DNA of 64,000 nt from Ichthyophis bannanicus (Eukaryota > Chordata > Amphibia > Gymnophiona > Ichthyophiidae): NCBI GenBank assembly GCA_033557465.1, contig CM066039.1:46157788-46221787 (forward strand), given 5' to 3'. The position numbers and the translations under genes were made by a program. This document shows positions 21,830 through 32,235 of this stretch, one piece after another. The notes under the pieces are model-generated. The model saw nothing but the letters and a program-made list of their open reading frames with translations. It did no database searches and was not told the DNA's origin. Position 1 is the first letter of the stretch; every line of letters starts with the position of its first letter.

Positions 21830-24640
21830 ATAGCAATATAGGCTCTTTCTAAGACTTAGAAAGCTAGGTCCCTCCTTGGCTTTGGAATTGCTGTAATTAA
21901 GGGGCTATTGGTATGACTAGAAAAACCCCCATGACTGAACTGCTGAATAATATGTTTCAAGAGGTCTGACAATTTTTAACTGCCCTGGAGCCTTACCTAG
22001 CTGGAGGTTCTTTATAGCTTTCTGGCTATCAGAAGCTGTGACTGAAGTACATAATTGCTCCAGGTCAGTAGTGTCTAGGTGAGGCAGGTGGACCTCGTCT
22101 AGAAAGGCAGCAGTCTGGGACTCCAAAGAGGGGGACTTCTCTGTGTCTACTTGCTGAAAGTGCTTTACAAAGGAGGCTATGATGTTAGCGTATTTCTTCC
22201 CCTTACACAAAGGACTCATATATTGATCCTCCCCAGTTATTGGTCAAATTCACCAGTAGTCTACCCAGTTTGTTACCAAATTTGTATAACGTAAATGTAA
22301 TGTGTCTAAGCATTCTCTAAGTTCGTTCATGAATGAGCTTGTTAAGAGTAACCTATGTAGCAACAAAATGTTCTTTATTGACTCTGTGAGGGTGACATGA
22401 AAAGAGGGCCTTATCTCTTTGCAACTGAGCTTCTAACATTAAGCTACATTTTGCAATTTTCTTTTTTTCTGGCACAGATGTATGCTATGCTGTCCTGTCT
22501 TAATACTCCCTTGGCAGTCGCCCAGAATACAATAGGCTCCTCCATATGTTCTCTATTGAATTCTGAATATTCATTCCATTTGGTCATCATGTAAGAACAA
22601 AAAGCTTGATCACAAAAAAGATAAGAAAGAAACCTTCATCTCCTCGCCTAGCTTTTTCCCTCCGTGCTCTCTGAGTCTACCCATATAAGGGTATGATCTG
22701 AGATTTCTAACGGCCCAATTGTTGCCCTAATGACTTTATCAAAGATAGTGGAAGATACTGATATATAGTCCTACCTAGACATGGAGTTATGAGCTTGTGA
22801 GACATGAGTATAGCCACTTTCCAAAGGCTGGAGGACTCTTCAGGTATCATTCACAGATAATGTAGCTCTGCACCCTCTCCATACCTGCTGGATGTGTTCT
22901 GGGTGGATCTATCTAAGACCAGGTCTGAAACCATATTATAGTGCTACAAACCATGTCGCAATTCTGAGCTAAAAAGTGACTGCTCAAAGGCATTAGGTTC
23001 TTAGACAGACCCCAGCACTACGTTTTGCACAAGATCTGCCACTACCTCATGAATCTTATAGGCTACTGCTTTACCAAGAAGGGTGACCAACTCCCCCACC
23101 CAATCATGCTTTAACTTCTGGTATTCTAAATTGTTCAGTCTGGTCTCCCTATAAACAGGCAGTACTCCTTTCTGGCCAGGGACTGCAATATTTTGAACCA
23201 CTTAATTAGAGAGATGAAACAGAGAGTTTCCATGAAGCAATACGCATGGAGCTAGAATGCATCAAACAACAGTAAGGAAAGATCTGTCCATTAAGCACTT
23301 GGCAATATAAAAAGAGCCAGAGTGCCCAGCCTCACCCTGACTCATCCCAGAGATCCTCACCCATGGCAAACATTCAATAGTACCACCATATGTGTCCCAT
23401 TGAATACATGGTACGGTGTTTCTTACCTGGCCACTGGTTGCTCCCTGAAGTCCACTCAATTCCCCTATCTCCCTATACCCGCTTTCTCCCCCTCTTCCCT
23501 TCTCCTAGTCTACTAACCAAAATACCCATTCCCCCACCCCTTTTCTATTACACACATGCACCAACCTCATCAGCACTATAGTCATGCCATGTGGAGGCTT
23601 CCCATCGATTCCCCTGCATGTACATACGCAATACCCTCACACTCAATTTGTACATCAGACACAAACCCTCACTCGATACTCAATCATTTGAAAGTCAAAT
23701 GCATGGCTTGCCTAAGTTAATAAGTCCCAAGATCCAGTCCCATCATTGTGGTCTGTACTCAGGACTGCTCCAAGCAGGATGATTCTAGCAGCCACATCTG
23801 AAAGAGTCACTTGTAGTCTGCCGCCTGGAGCAGTCCAAATTTTCCTGAATGCTACAGAGTGCAAACAAACAAGCAACAACTCTGGCAAACATGTGTCACT
23901 CTAATGTTCCATCTCACAGGCAGTCAATCTCGCAAACCCTCACTTGCAGCCTCTTCTTGAGCTCCCATGGTGCTGTCTACTTGAAAGGACCCCAGCAGTT
24001 CATTGGCCTCTGCCAATGTGTTGAAAACATCGATTTCCCCTTCATCTGGTACCCAAAGGCCGCTGTGTACTATAAAGTGAATCAGACACATCTCTCTACT
24101 AGTTTAGAGCAAATCCCTGCAAACTCTTGCTACTGGGCCACAATTTTGGAGAAATAGATATAATCTTAGAATTTGGATAGTAGAGGTTGGCTTGCTTACA
24201 GTAAGCTTGCATGAGGGTGACTTTATAGGTGAAACTGAGCACTTTGGAGATGACAACATGTAGCCACCCTCGCTGCAGCTCTTTTTTCTCCAATTGGTTA
24301 GCACGTTTGATCCTTAAAGCACCTAACTTGGGATACTGTTAAGAATTCATCTGATAGACACTGCACCAAAAAGCTAGTCAGGTTTCCATTTATTAGCACT
24401 TTCAGCAGCCCCACGAATCTCAAGTTATGTCAGTGAGACCTGTTTTCCAGGTCATTTAATTTTGCTTCACACCTTTTCAGGGACACTTTGAAGGCAGTGA
24501 GTTGATCTTGCTTTGACCAGCTGCACCCTCAATACCAGAGATGCACTTTTCAACTTTTACCATCAAGGTGATAAAATCCTTCAAAGTTTGTGACACTGAG
24601 CCTAATTGGTCTGAGAGTCTGGTAAATTTATTATATAACG
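21830..24640 (-). mobile_element. L1/Tx1-like LINE remnant (ORF1 plus ORF2 N-terminal part)
   Basis: On the minus strand, decayed ORF1 comes first (24640 down to 24100): a coiled-coil stretch, LNDLENRS and LRFVGL in the RRM start, and a C-terminal part with YPNSKIISISPKL. ORF2 pieces follow near 22219-21917, with FLDEVHLPHLDTTDLEQL and AIKNLQLGKAPG, the conserved block upstream of the L1 RT. No RT core follows; the element is cut by the inverted duplicate and SINE at 21.15-21.83 kb. Stops throughout. Confidence 0.65.
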
Positions 24641-24650
24641 CTCCAACTAG

Positions 24651-24831
24651 GACCGTACCAAGCTAGAAATGCACCCTGTGAAACTCATGAACTTGGAACC
24701 CCCTGCTTCCTCAGCTACATGGAGGAGCTTGCTTATAGGGTTTCCTGAAAGCCCAGTGTTGACATCAGGGCCCTTCTGTACTTGAGCCCTGTGTGGAGGC
24801 GCTGCTTGCATAGCCCTTGGTACGGCCCTGG
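24651..24831. mobile_element. MITE with GGACCGTACCAAG ends
   Basis: The left end GGACCGTACCAAG pairs with the right end CTTGGTACGGCCC. The internal sequence matches 55550-55725 (both have AAGCTAGAAATGC, CCTGGAAGCCCAGTG-like and CTTGGTA-GGCCCTGG). Probably non-autonomous Harbinger-like, but the target duplication is unclear. Confidence 0.6.
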
Positions 24832-25124
24832 CTCCAAACACCATTTCCATGGGTTTGGAAATCAAGGCCACACTCACCAAATGATCTGTTGTGGTCATGC
24901 TTTGTCTTTTCCTTTTTTCCAGATTTAGAAGTCATGTAATTGAGACAGTGCTTCAAATATCCGTCCATGTCCAGATACACTTTCCAAAGTTGTGTTCAAG
25001 GCACCGTGAGATGGACAACAGATACAGGATGAGGGGAGATCCCCCGGGGAAGCACAGAGACAAAGCATGTTCTCTACTTTAGTATATCACATGATCTCAT
25101 GTTGACCCTTATTACCAGACACGT

Positions 25125-25210
25125 GTGGCCGGCACTACTATTAGGCAAACTAGGCGGTCACCTAGAGCATCAGCCCTCTGAGGACACCCACTGCCGCAGC
25201 TGTCATCCCT
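25125..25210. repeat. Dispersed repeat end shared with 10322-10440
   Basis: GGCACTACTATTAGGCAAAC, then CTAGGCGGTCACCTAG and CCCTCTGAGGA, parallel the 10322 copy. Full extent unknown. Confidence 0.35.
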
Positions 25211-25448
25211 CTCGGGACAGGCAACAGTGGCAATGAGCACTAGCAGCCCTGTGGAGCTTACCTTTAAATTTCGGCACTGGGGGATGTTTGTGACCATTGC
25301 CGCTGCTGCATATCCCAGAGAGGGACAATGCGAGGGGGGGGGGGGCACAAGGGATGAGATTCATCTAGGAAGCCTCATCTCCTTTCACCAGTCCTGCACA
25401 CATGCAATGGAATAAAGCCAGGACAGGAACAACCTGTTACAATTCTGG

Positions 25449-25510
25449 ATCCCAAGTAACATCGCATATGATGGCAGATAAAGACAAGCATGGTCCGTCT
25501 AATCTGCCAG
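25449..25510 (-). repeat. LINE 3'-end stub
   Basis: ATGATGGCAGATAAAGACAA and GGTCCGTCTAATCTGCC are the reverse of the LINE 3' wording seen at 1275-1310 and 54360-54425 (CAGACT..GGCCAT..GGTCTTT..CTGYCATC). Confidence 0.55.
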
Positions 25511-25526
25511 CAGTACATTTCAGGAT

Positions 25527-25710
25527 TATTCACTCCCAGTCCTGGAGGGCCCTGAAAGGGTCAGGTTTCTCGGATATCCCCAATGAATATGCATGAGAGA
25601 GATCTGCATACAATAGAGGTGGGATGCATGCAAATCACTCTCATGCATATTCATTAGGGATATTCTAGAAACCTGACCCATTTGCAGCCCTCCAGGACTG
25701 GGAGTGAATA
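25527..25710. mobile_element. Palindromic MITE with two MORE-like octamer motifs
   Basis: The ends TATTCACTCCCAGTCCTGGA (25527) and TCCAGGACTGGGAGTGAATA (25710) are exact reverse complements, and the whole 184 bp folds back. Near the centre lie ATGAATATGCATGAGAG and CTCATGCATATTCAT. It shares its central part with the copy at 38072-38265 but has different termini. Confidence 0.75.
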
Positions 25711-25939
25711 CCACTGGTATAAATCATCTTCTTTTTATTCTATTAGTTATACTTCTCCCTATGCATCCCAGCTTCCCTGCCACTCTAATGCAGAGGGGTG
25801 CGGCGCGATGTGGCATGTAGTGTTCTATGATACAACGTAACGTGTTATACTGCAGCGTGGTGCGATCTGATGCTGCGGCTGAGCGGAAACTCCTTGAGCT
25901 GCTCCTGTCCTCAGGCCGCACGGGAAACATTTTGCTCCC

Positions 25940-25954
25940 GTTGCTCCTGGCAAC
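25940..25954. promoter_or_regulatory. RFX X-box-like palindrome
   Basis: GTTGCTCCTGGCAAC consists of half-sites GTTGC and GCAAC around five bases, close to the RFX consensus GTNRCC-N(0-3)-RGYAAC. It is 24 bases upstream of a perfect CRE. Confidence 0.5.
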
Positions 25955-25977
25955 GAGCATTTACAACCGTACACTGA

Positions 25978-25985
25978 TGACGTCA
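25978..25985. promoter_or_regulatory. Perfect CRE (CREB/ATF site)
   Basis: TGACGTCA, the palindromic cAMP-response element, lies in the CpG island. Binding is not shown by sequence alone. Confidence 0.6.
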
Positions 25986-26102
25986 CGCCGAGGGATTTTC
26001 CGGAGCCCGCCAGGCGAGTCGCGCCCTCCTCCTTCTATCCGAAAGAAGTCTATCAAAAATGGAGCAAAAAAAAAAAAAAAAATCCGCCAGGCAGCGAGAC
26101 GA

Positions 26103-26273
26103 CCAATCTGCGCTCGCCAAGCGCATTGCGTATTAGAAGGCGGAACCATTTTGCCGGTTCGCGTCCAATGGGATTGCTCCGCTTTGACTGGCGTTCCTGG
26201 GGGGGCGGGACGTCGCGTTTCGCCGCCTCGGTCTGGCAGAGGCGCGGGAGGGGCTCGAGCTCTTTTGTCCAAT
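26103..26273 (+). promoter_or_regulatory. Three CCAAT boxes and a GC box
   Basis: CCAAT occurs at 26103-26107, 26165-26169 and 26269-26273, all in the sense orientation, with GGGCGGG at 26203-26209. NF-Y-type CCAAT boxes in a CpG island usually lie within about 100 bases of the start, which would suggest initiation near 26330-26400. Confidence 0.45.
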
Positions 26274-26639
26274 AAGGAGCGAGGAAAGGCGCAGTGTTGT
26301 GATCAGTGGGGAGGGGCGGAGCTGGCGGCTGGAGTGTGGGACCCCGTGTGACCCGAGGCGGGGGCAGGGTTTGGTGTAGTTGCGGACTGAGCAGCGAGCG
26401 TAGTGGAGAGTCTGCAGCTTTCTCACCCTTGCAGAGCTGCAGTGTCGAGCCCGGGGAGATCTGCAACACCGACCCCTGGGAAGTAGCAGCCAGATGTAAG
26501 ATTCTGCCCCTGTGCAGAGGGCGCTCGTGCTGCAAAGCAACCTGAATACAGCGAACTGCACTGGAAGAGTCCTTGGAATACATCTGCACACTCACCTGCT
26601 GCTGTCCCCAGGCGTGCACCTGCCGATAGCATACCCCCA

Positions 26640-27195
26640 GGAGTGCTCCGGCCGTACCCACCTGCTGACACCCCCAGAAAGAGCTCCAAGCATATCACGG
26701 CTGATGCCCCCCAGAAAGGACTCCTCCAAGCTTAAACCTGCTGATCCCTCCCTCCCTCCCAAGAAAGGGCTCCAAGAATATCATTGCTGACACCCCCCAG
26801 AAAGGGCTCCAAGCACACACCTGCTGATGCCCCCCAGAAAGGGCTCCAAGGGCACAGCTGCTGATGCCCCCCAGGAAGGACACCAAGCAATCATCTGCTG
26901 ATGCCCCCCAGAAGGGACTGCAAGCGCACGCCTCCTGAGACCCCAAAGGAAAGGCTCTTCCTGACATCTACCTGCTGATCCCTCCCTCCCAAGAAAGGGC
27001 TCCAAGGGCACACCTGCTGAGACCCCCCCCCCCAAACCCCAGGAAAGGCGCCAAGCGTACATCCCCCAGAAAAGGCTCCTGAGCCCCCGAAGGAACGGCT
27101 GTTCTCGCCCCCCGGAAGGACTCCAGGCGGGAGCTTTTGGCCCCCATCTGCGGAGACCCCCAGCTGCCGATGCCCCCGGGAAAGGTTCGTGGCAT
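26640..27195. repeat. 37-bp minisatellite in the FOXO6 leader
   Basis: Units begin CTGCTGATGCCCCCC and contain AGAAAGGGCTCCAAG. Successive starts at about 26784, 26821, 26858, 26895 and 26932 are 37 bp apart. Outer units at both ends are diverged, giving about a dozen or more units over 550 bp. Because 37 is not a multiple of three, the long minus-strand open frames here are shadows of the repeat, not genes. Confidence 0.88.
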
Positions 27196-27509
27196 CCACC
27201 TGTAGCTCTACCTGTGGCCAGCGCCTGTTCCTCCTCCCCCTCCCCCCGCGGGAGGGTGTCTGGGACTCGCTGTCTCGGAGGAGGGGGCGGAGGGAGGGAG
27301 TCTCTCTGCCTCTCTCGGCACAGCGCTGCCTCTTTGTGTCTCCGCTTCTCCCGAAAATGATTTCACTTTAGTCTTTAGTCGCTGTGGCCGCCCCGCACCA
27401 GAGATCCGGCTTTCTCTCGGGCGGTGAGATCGAGCGCGATGCGGCCGCTCCAGCTCTGGGCGCCCTGCCGCTGATTCCGCGCTCGATCTGCGCGCATAGA
27501 CCGCCGAGC

Positions 27510-27929
27510 ATGGAGGAGCAGCGCCGAGCCCAGCCGCTGGACGTCGACCCGGACTTCGAGCCCCAGAGCCGGCCCCGCTCGTGCACCTGGCCGCTCCCGC
27601 ACCCGGATTTCGCCGGCGACGAGGAGGAGGCGGCTGCCGGGGGCGCCGACAAGCAGGCGGCGGCGGTGGTGGTGGCGCCGGTGCCGGTGGAGCGCAGAGC
27701 CGGGCAGCCGCAGCCCGCCCCCGGGATGGACGCCGGGCAGCAGCTCCGGAAGGCGAAGAGCTCCCGCAGGAACGCGTGGGGGAACCTGTCCTACGCCGAC
27801 CTGATCACGAAAGCCATCGAGAGCTCCCCGGACAAGCGGCTCACGCTCTCGCAGATCTACGACTGGATGGTCCGCTTCGTGCCCTACTTCAAAGACAAAG
27901 GCGACAGCAACAGCTCAGCGGGCTGGAAG
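27510..27929 (+). CDS. FOXO6: Forkhead box protein O6, first coding exon
   Basis: The exon encodes 140 residues of a FOXO transcription factor, a nuclear DNA-binding protein restrained by insulin-PI3K-AKT signalling. Residues 11-35 hold the FOXO signature with the N-terminal AKT site RPRSCTWP (Thr26). Residues 36-75 are an Ala/Gly/Val-rich linker. The forkhead domain starts near residue 84 ([16 protein letters not shown]), with [10 protein letters not shown] and [20 protein letters not shown] after the Pro-rich signature, [11 protein letters not shown] and YDWMVR (where FOXO1/3 have YEWMV) point to FOXO6 rather than FOXO1/3/4. ATG 27510 has A at -3 and G at +4 and puts the signature at the same distance as in mammalian FOXO6. 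The reading frame is open upstream to 27384, but with a GTG only. The exon ends in phase 0 after GWK, the conserved intron position in the forkhead domain. Exon 2 (recognition helix, later phosphorylation and activation regions) is not in the window. Confidence 0.93.
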
Positions 27930-27935
27930 GTAGGT
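27930..27935 (+). other. FOXO6: FOXO6 intron 1 splice donor
   Basis: AAG/GTAGGT fits the donor consensus and lies at the conserved exon 1/exon 2 boundary. If unspliced, the frame stays open 72 more codons to a TAG ending at 28145. Confidence 0.9.
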
Positions 27936-29019
27936 GCCCACCACTGTATCCTGGACACTCACTGCACCTCTCCCTGGGCACTGCCCACCACTATCCCTCA
28001 GCACTGGCAGCACCTCTCCCTGGGCACTGCCCATCACTATCCCTCAGCACTAGCAGCACCTCTCCCTGGGCACTGCCCATCACTATCCCTAAGCACTGGC
28101 AGCACCTTTCCCTGGGCACTGCCCATCACTGTCCCTCAGCACTAGCAGCACCTCTCCCTGGGCACTGCCCATCACTATCCCTCAACACTGGCAGCACCTC
28201 TCCCTGGGCACTGCCCATCACTATCCCTAAGCACTGGCAGCACCTCTCCCTGGGCACTGCCCACCACTATCCCTCAGCACTGGGAGCACCTCTCCCTGGG
28301 CACTGCCCATCACTATCCCTCAGCACTGGCAGCACCTCTGCCTGGCACTGCCCACCACTATCCCTCAGCACTGGCAGCACCTCTCCCTGGGCACTGCCCA
28401 CCACTATCCCTCAGCACTGGCAGCACCTCTCCATGGGCACTGCCCACCACTATCCCTCAGCACTGGCAGCTCCTCTCCCTGGGCACTGCCCACCACTATC
28501 CCTCAGCACTGGCAGCACCTCTCCATGGGCACTGCCCACCACTATCCCTCAGCACTGGCAGCACCTCTCCCTGGGCACTGCCCATCACTATCCCTCAGCA
28601 CTGGCAGCACCTCTGCCTGGCACTGCCCACCACTATCCCTCAGCACTGGCAGCACCTCTCCCTGGGCACTGCCCACCACTATCCCTCAGCACTGGCAGCA
28701 CCTCTCCCTGGGCACTGCCCACCACTATCCCTCAGCACTGGCAGCACCTCTGCCTGGCACTGCCCACCACTATCCCTCAGCACTGGCAGCACCTCTCTCT
28801 GGGCACTGCCCACCACTATCCCTCAGCACTGGCAGCACCTCTACCTGGGCACTGCCCACCACTATCCCTCAGCACTGGTAGCACCTCTCCCTGGGCACTG
28901 CCCACCACTATCCCTCAGCACTGGCAGCACCTCTCCCTGGGCACTGCCCACGACTATCCCTCAGCACTGGCAGCACCTCTCCCTGGGCACTGCCCACCAC
29001 TATCCCTCAGCACTGGCAG

Positions 29020-31345
29020 CACCTCTCCCTGGGCACTGCCCACCACTATCCCTCAGCACTGGTAACACCTCTCCCTGGGCACTGCCCACCACTATCCCTC
29101 AGCACTGGCAGCACCTCTCCCTGGGCACTGCCCACCACTATCCCTCAGCACTGGGAACACCTCTCCCTGGGCACTGCCCACCACTATCCCTCAGCACTGG
29201 CAGCACCTCTCCCTGGGCACTGCCCACCACTATCCCTAAGCACTGGCAGCACCTCTCCTTGGGCACTGCCCACCACTATCCCTCAGCACTGGCAGCACCT
29301 CTCCCTAGGCACTGCCCACCACTATCCCTCAGCACTGGCAGCACCTCTCCCTGGGCACTGCCCATCACTATCCCTCAGCACTGGCAGCACCTCTGCCTGG
29401 CACTGCCCACCACTATTCCTCAGCACTGGCAGCACCTCTGCCTGGGCACTGCCCACCACTATCCCTCAGCACGGGCGGCACCTCTCCCTGGGCACTGCCC
29501 ACCACTATCCCTCAGCACTGGCAGCACCTCTCCCTGGGCACTGCCCACCACTATCCCTCAGCACTGGCAGCACCTCTGCCTGGCACTGCCCACCACTATC
29601 CCTCAGCAACGGCAGCACCTCTCCCTGGGCACTGCCCACCACTATCCCTCAGCACTGGCAGCACCTCTTCCTGGGCACTGCCCACCACTATCCCTCAGCA
29701 CTGGTAACACCTTTCCCTGGGCACTGCCCACCACTATCCCTCAGCACTGGCAGCACCTCTCCCTGGGCACTGCCCACCACTATCCCTCAGCACTGGTAAC
29801 ACCTCTCCCTGGGCACTGCCCACCACTATCCCTCAGCACTGGTAACACCTCTCCCTGGGCACTGCCCACCACTATCCCTCAGCACTGGCAGCACCTCTCC
29901 CTGGGCACTGCCCACCACTATCCCTCAGCACTGGGAACACCTCTCCCTGGGCACTGCCCACCACTATCCCTCAGCACTGGCAGCACCTCTCCCTGGGCAC
30001 TGCCCACCACTATCCCTAAGCACTGGCAGCACCTCTCCTTGGGCACTGCCCACCACTATCCCTCAGCACTGGCAGCACCTCTCCCTAGGCACTGCCCACC
30101 ACTATCCCTCAGCACTGGCAGCACCTCTCCCTGGGCACTGCCCATCACTATCCCTCAGCACTGGCAGCACCTCTGCCTGGCACTGCCCACCACTATTCCT
30201 CAGCACTGGCAGCACCTCTGCCTGGGCACTGCCCACCACTATCCCTCAGCACGGGCGGCACCTCTCCCTGGGCACTGCCCACCACTATCCCTCAGCACTG
30301 GCAGCACCTCTCCCTGGGCACTGCCCACCACTATCCCTCAGCACTGGCAGCACCTCTGCCTGGCACTGCCCACCACTATCCCTCAGCAACGGCAGCACCT
30401 CTCCCTGGGCACTGCCCACCACTATCCCTCAGCACTGGCAGCACCTCTTCCTGGGCACTGCCCACCACTATCCCTCAGCACTGGTAACACCTTTCCCTGG
30501 GCACTGCCCACCACTATCCCTCAGCACTGGCAGCACCTCTCCCTGGGCACTGCCCACCACTATCCCTCAGCACTGGTAACACCTCTCCCTGGGCACTGCC
30601 CACCACTATCCCTCAGCACTGGTAACACCTCTGCCTGGGCACTGCCCACCACTATCCCTCAGCACTGGCAGCACCTCTCCCTGGGCACTGCCCACCACTA
30701 TCCCTCAGCACTGGGAACACCTCTCCCTGGGCACTGCCCACCACTATCCCTCAGCACTGGCAGCACCTCTCCTGGGCACTGCCCACCACTATCCCTAAGC
30801 ACTGGCAGCACCTCTCCTTGGGCACTGCCCACCACTATCCCTCAGCACTGGCAGCACCTCTCCCTAGGCACTGCCCACCACTATCCCTCAGCACTGGCAG
30901 CACCTCTCCCTGGGCACTGCCCATCACTATCCCTCAGCACTGGCAGCACCTCTGCCTGGCACTGCCCACCACTATTCCTCAGCACTGGCAGCACCTCTGC
31001 CTGGGCACTGCCCACCACTATCCCTCAGCACGGGCGGCACCTCTCCCTGGGCACTGCCCACCACTATCCCTCAGCACTGGCAGCACCTCTCCCTGGGCAC
31101 TGCCCACCACTATCCCTCAGCACTGGCAGCACCTCTGCCTGGCACTGCCCACCACTATCCCTCAGCAACGGCAGCACCTCTCCCTGGGCACTGCCCACCA
31201 CTATCCCTCAGCACTGGCAGCACCTCTTCCTGGGCACTGCCCACCACTATCCCTCAGCACTGGTAACACCTTTCCCTGGGCACTGCCCACCACTATCCCT
31301 CAGCACTGGCAGCACCTCTCCCTGGGCACTGCCCACCACTATCCC
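29020..31345. repeat. Higher-order repeat: 17 units (about 780 bp) in three copies
   Basis: Within the 46-bp array, the block starting at 29221 recurs at 30001 (offset 780) and 30780 (offset 779), with the same series of variant units. 17 units of 46 bp with two 1-bp-short units give 780. Near-identity runs from about 29020 to 31345. The few differences include CTGCC for CTCCC near 30632 and a 1-bp loss near 30770. This implies recent block duplication by unequal exchange, or an assembly effect. Confidence 0.9.
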
Positions 31346-31619
31346 TCAGCACTGGTATCACCTCTCCCTGGGCACTGCCCACCACTATCCCTCAGCACTG
31401 GCAGCACCTCTCCCTGGGCACTGCCAATCACTATCCCTCAGCACTGGCAGCACCTCTCCCTGGGCACTGCCCACCACTATCCCTCAGCACTGGCAACACC
31501 TCTCCCTGGGCACTGCCCACCACTATCCCTCAGCACTGGCAGCACCTCTCCCTGGGCACTGCCCACCACTATCCCTAAGCACTGGCAGCACCTCTCCCTG
31601 GGCACTGCCCACCACTATC

Positions 31620-32235
31620 CCTCAGCACTGGCAGCACCTCTCCCTGGGCACTGCCAATCACTATCCCTCACCACTGGCAGCACCTCTCTCTGGGCACTGC
31701 CCACCACTATCCCTCAGCACTGGCAGCACCTCCCCTGGGCACTGCCCACGACTATCCCTCAGCACTGGCAGCACCTCTCCCTGGGCTCTGCCCACCACTA
31801 TCCCTCAGCACTGGCAGCACCTCTCCCTGGACACTGCCCACCACTATCCCTCAGCACTGGCAGCACCTCTCCCTGGGCACTGCCATCACTATCCCTAAGC
31901 ACTGGCAGCACCTCTCCCTGGGCACTGCCCACCACTATCCTTCAGCACTGGCAGCACCTCTCCCTGGGCACTGCCAATCACTATCCCTCACCACTGGCAG
32001 CACCTCTCTCTGGGCACTGCCCACCACTATCCCTCAGCACTGGCAGCACCTCCCCCTGGGCACTGCCCACGACTATCCCTCAGCACTGGCAGCACCTCTC
32101 CCTGGGCTCTGCCCACCACTATCCCTCAGCACTGGCAGCACCTCTTCCTGGACACTGCCCACCACTATCCATCAGCACTGGCAGCACCTCTCCCTGGGCA
32201 CTGCCATCGCTATCCCTAAGCACTGGCAGCACCTC
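31620..32235. repeat. Second higher-order repeat: 7 units (about 320 bp) in two copies
   Basis: The CTGCCAATCACTATCCCTCA variant at 31651 and its followers (CTCTCTCTGGGC, CCCACGACTATC, GGGCTCTGCC) recur in the same order from 31971, offset 320. Confidence 0.75.

Larger units (their letters stand above)
25778..27509 (+). promoter_or_regulatory. FOXO6: CpG-rich FOXO6 promoter and leader region
   Basis: CpG density rises sharply from about 25800 and stays high to the exon, in contrast to the CpG-poor flanks. The region contains a CRE, an X-box palindrome, several CCAAT boxes, a GC box (GGGCGGG, 26203-26209) and a 37-bp minisatellite. I see no TATA box in a convincing place and cannot fix the start of transcription; it most likely lies between about 26280 and 27380. 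Upstream non-coding exons cannot be excluded. A divergent transcript from the same island is possible. Confidence 0.65.

Noticed and set aside
26053..27199. Overlapping minus-strand open frames of 75-200 codons upstream of FOXO6
   Set aside because: High G+C and the 37-bp repeat remove stops; several frames overlap on the same strand and none shows a conserved motif.
27384..27509. In-frame N-terminal extension of FOXO6 exon 1
   Set aside because: Its first codon is GTG, and the extension has no likeness to FOXO proteins, while ATG 27510 has a strong context and the family's expected spacing.
29259..31898. Very long open frame (879 codons) and similar ones at 27581-29065 and 30818-33367
   Set aside because: They are products of a 46-bp unit lacking stops in all plus frames; the frame rotates with period 138 bp. 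No start context, no domain, and frames change at each 1-bp indel, so they are not genes.
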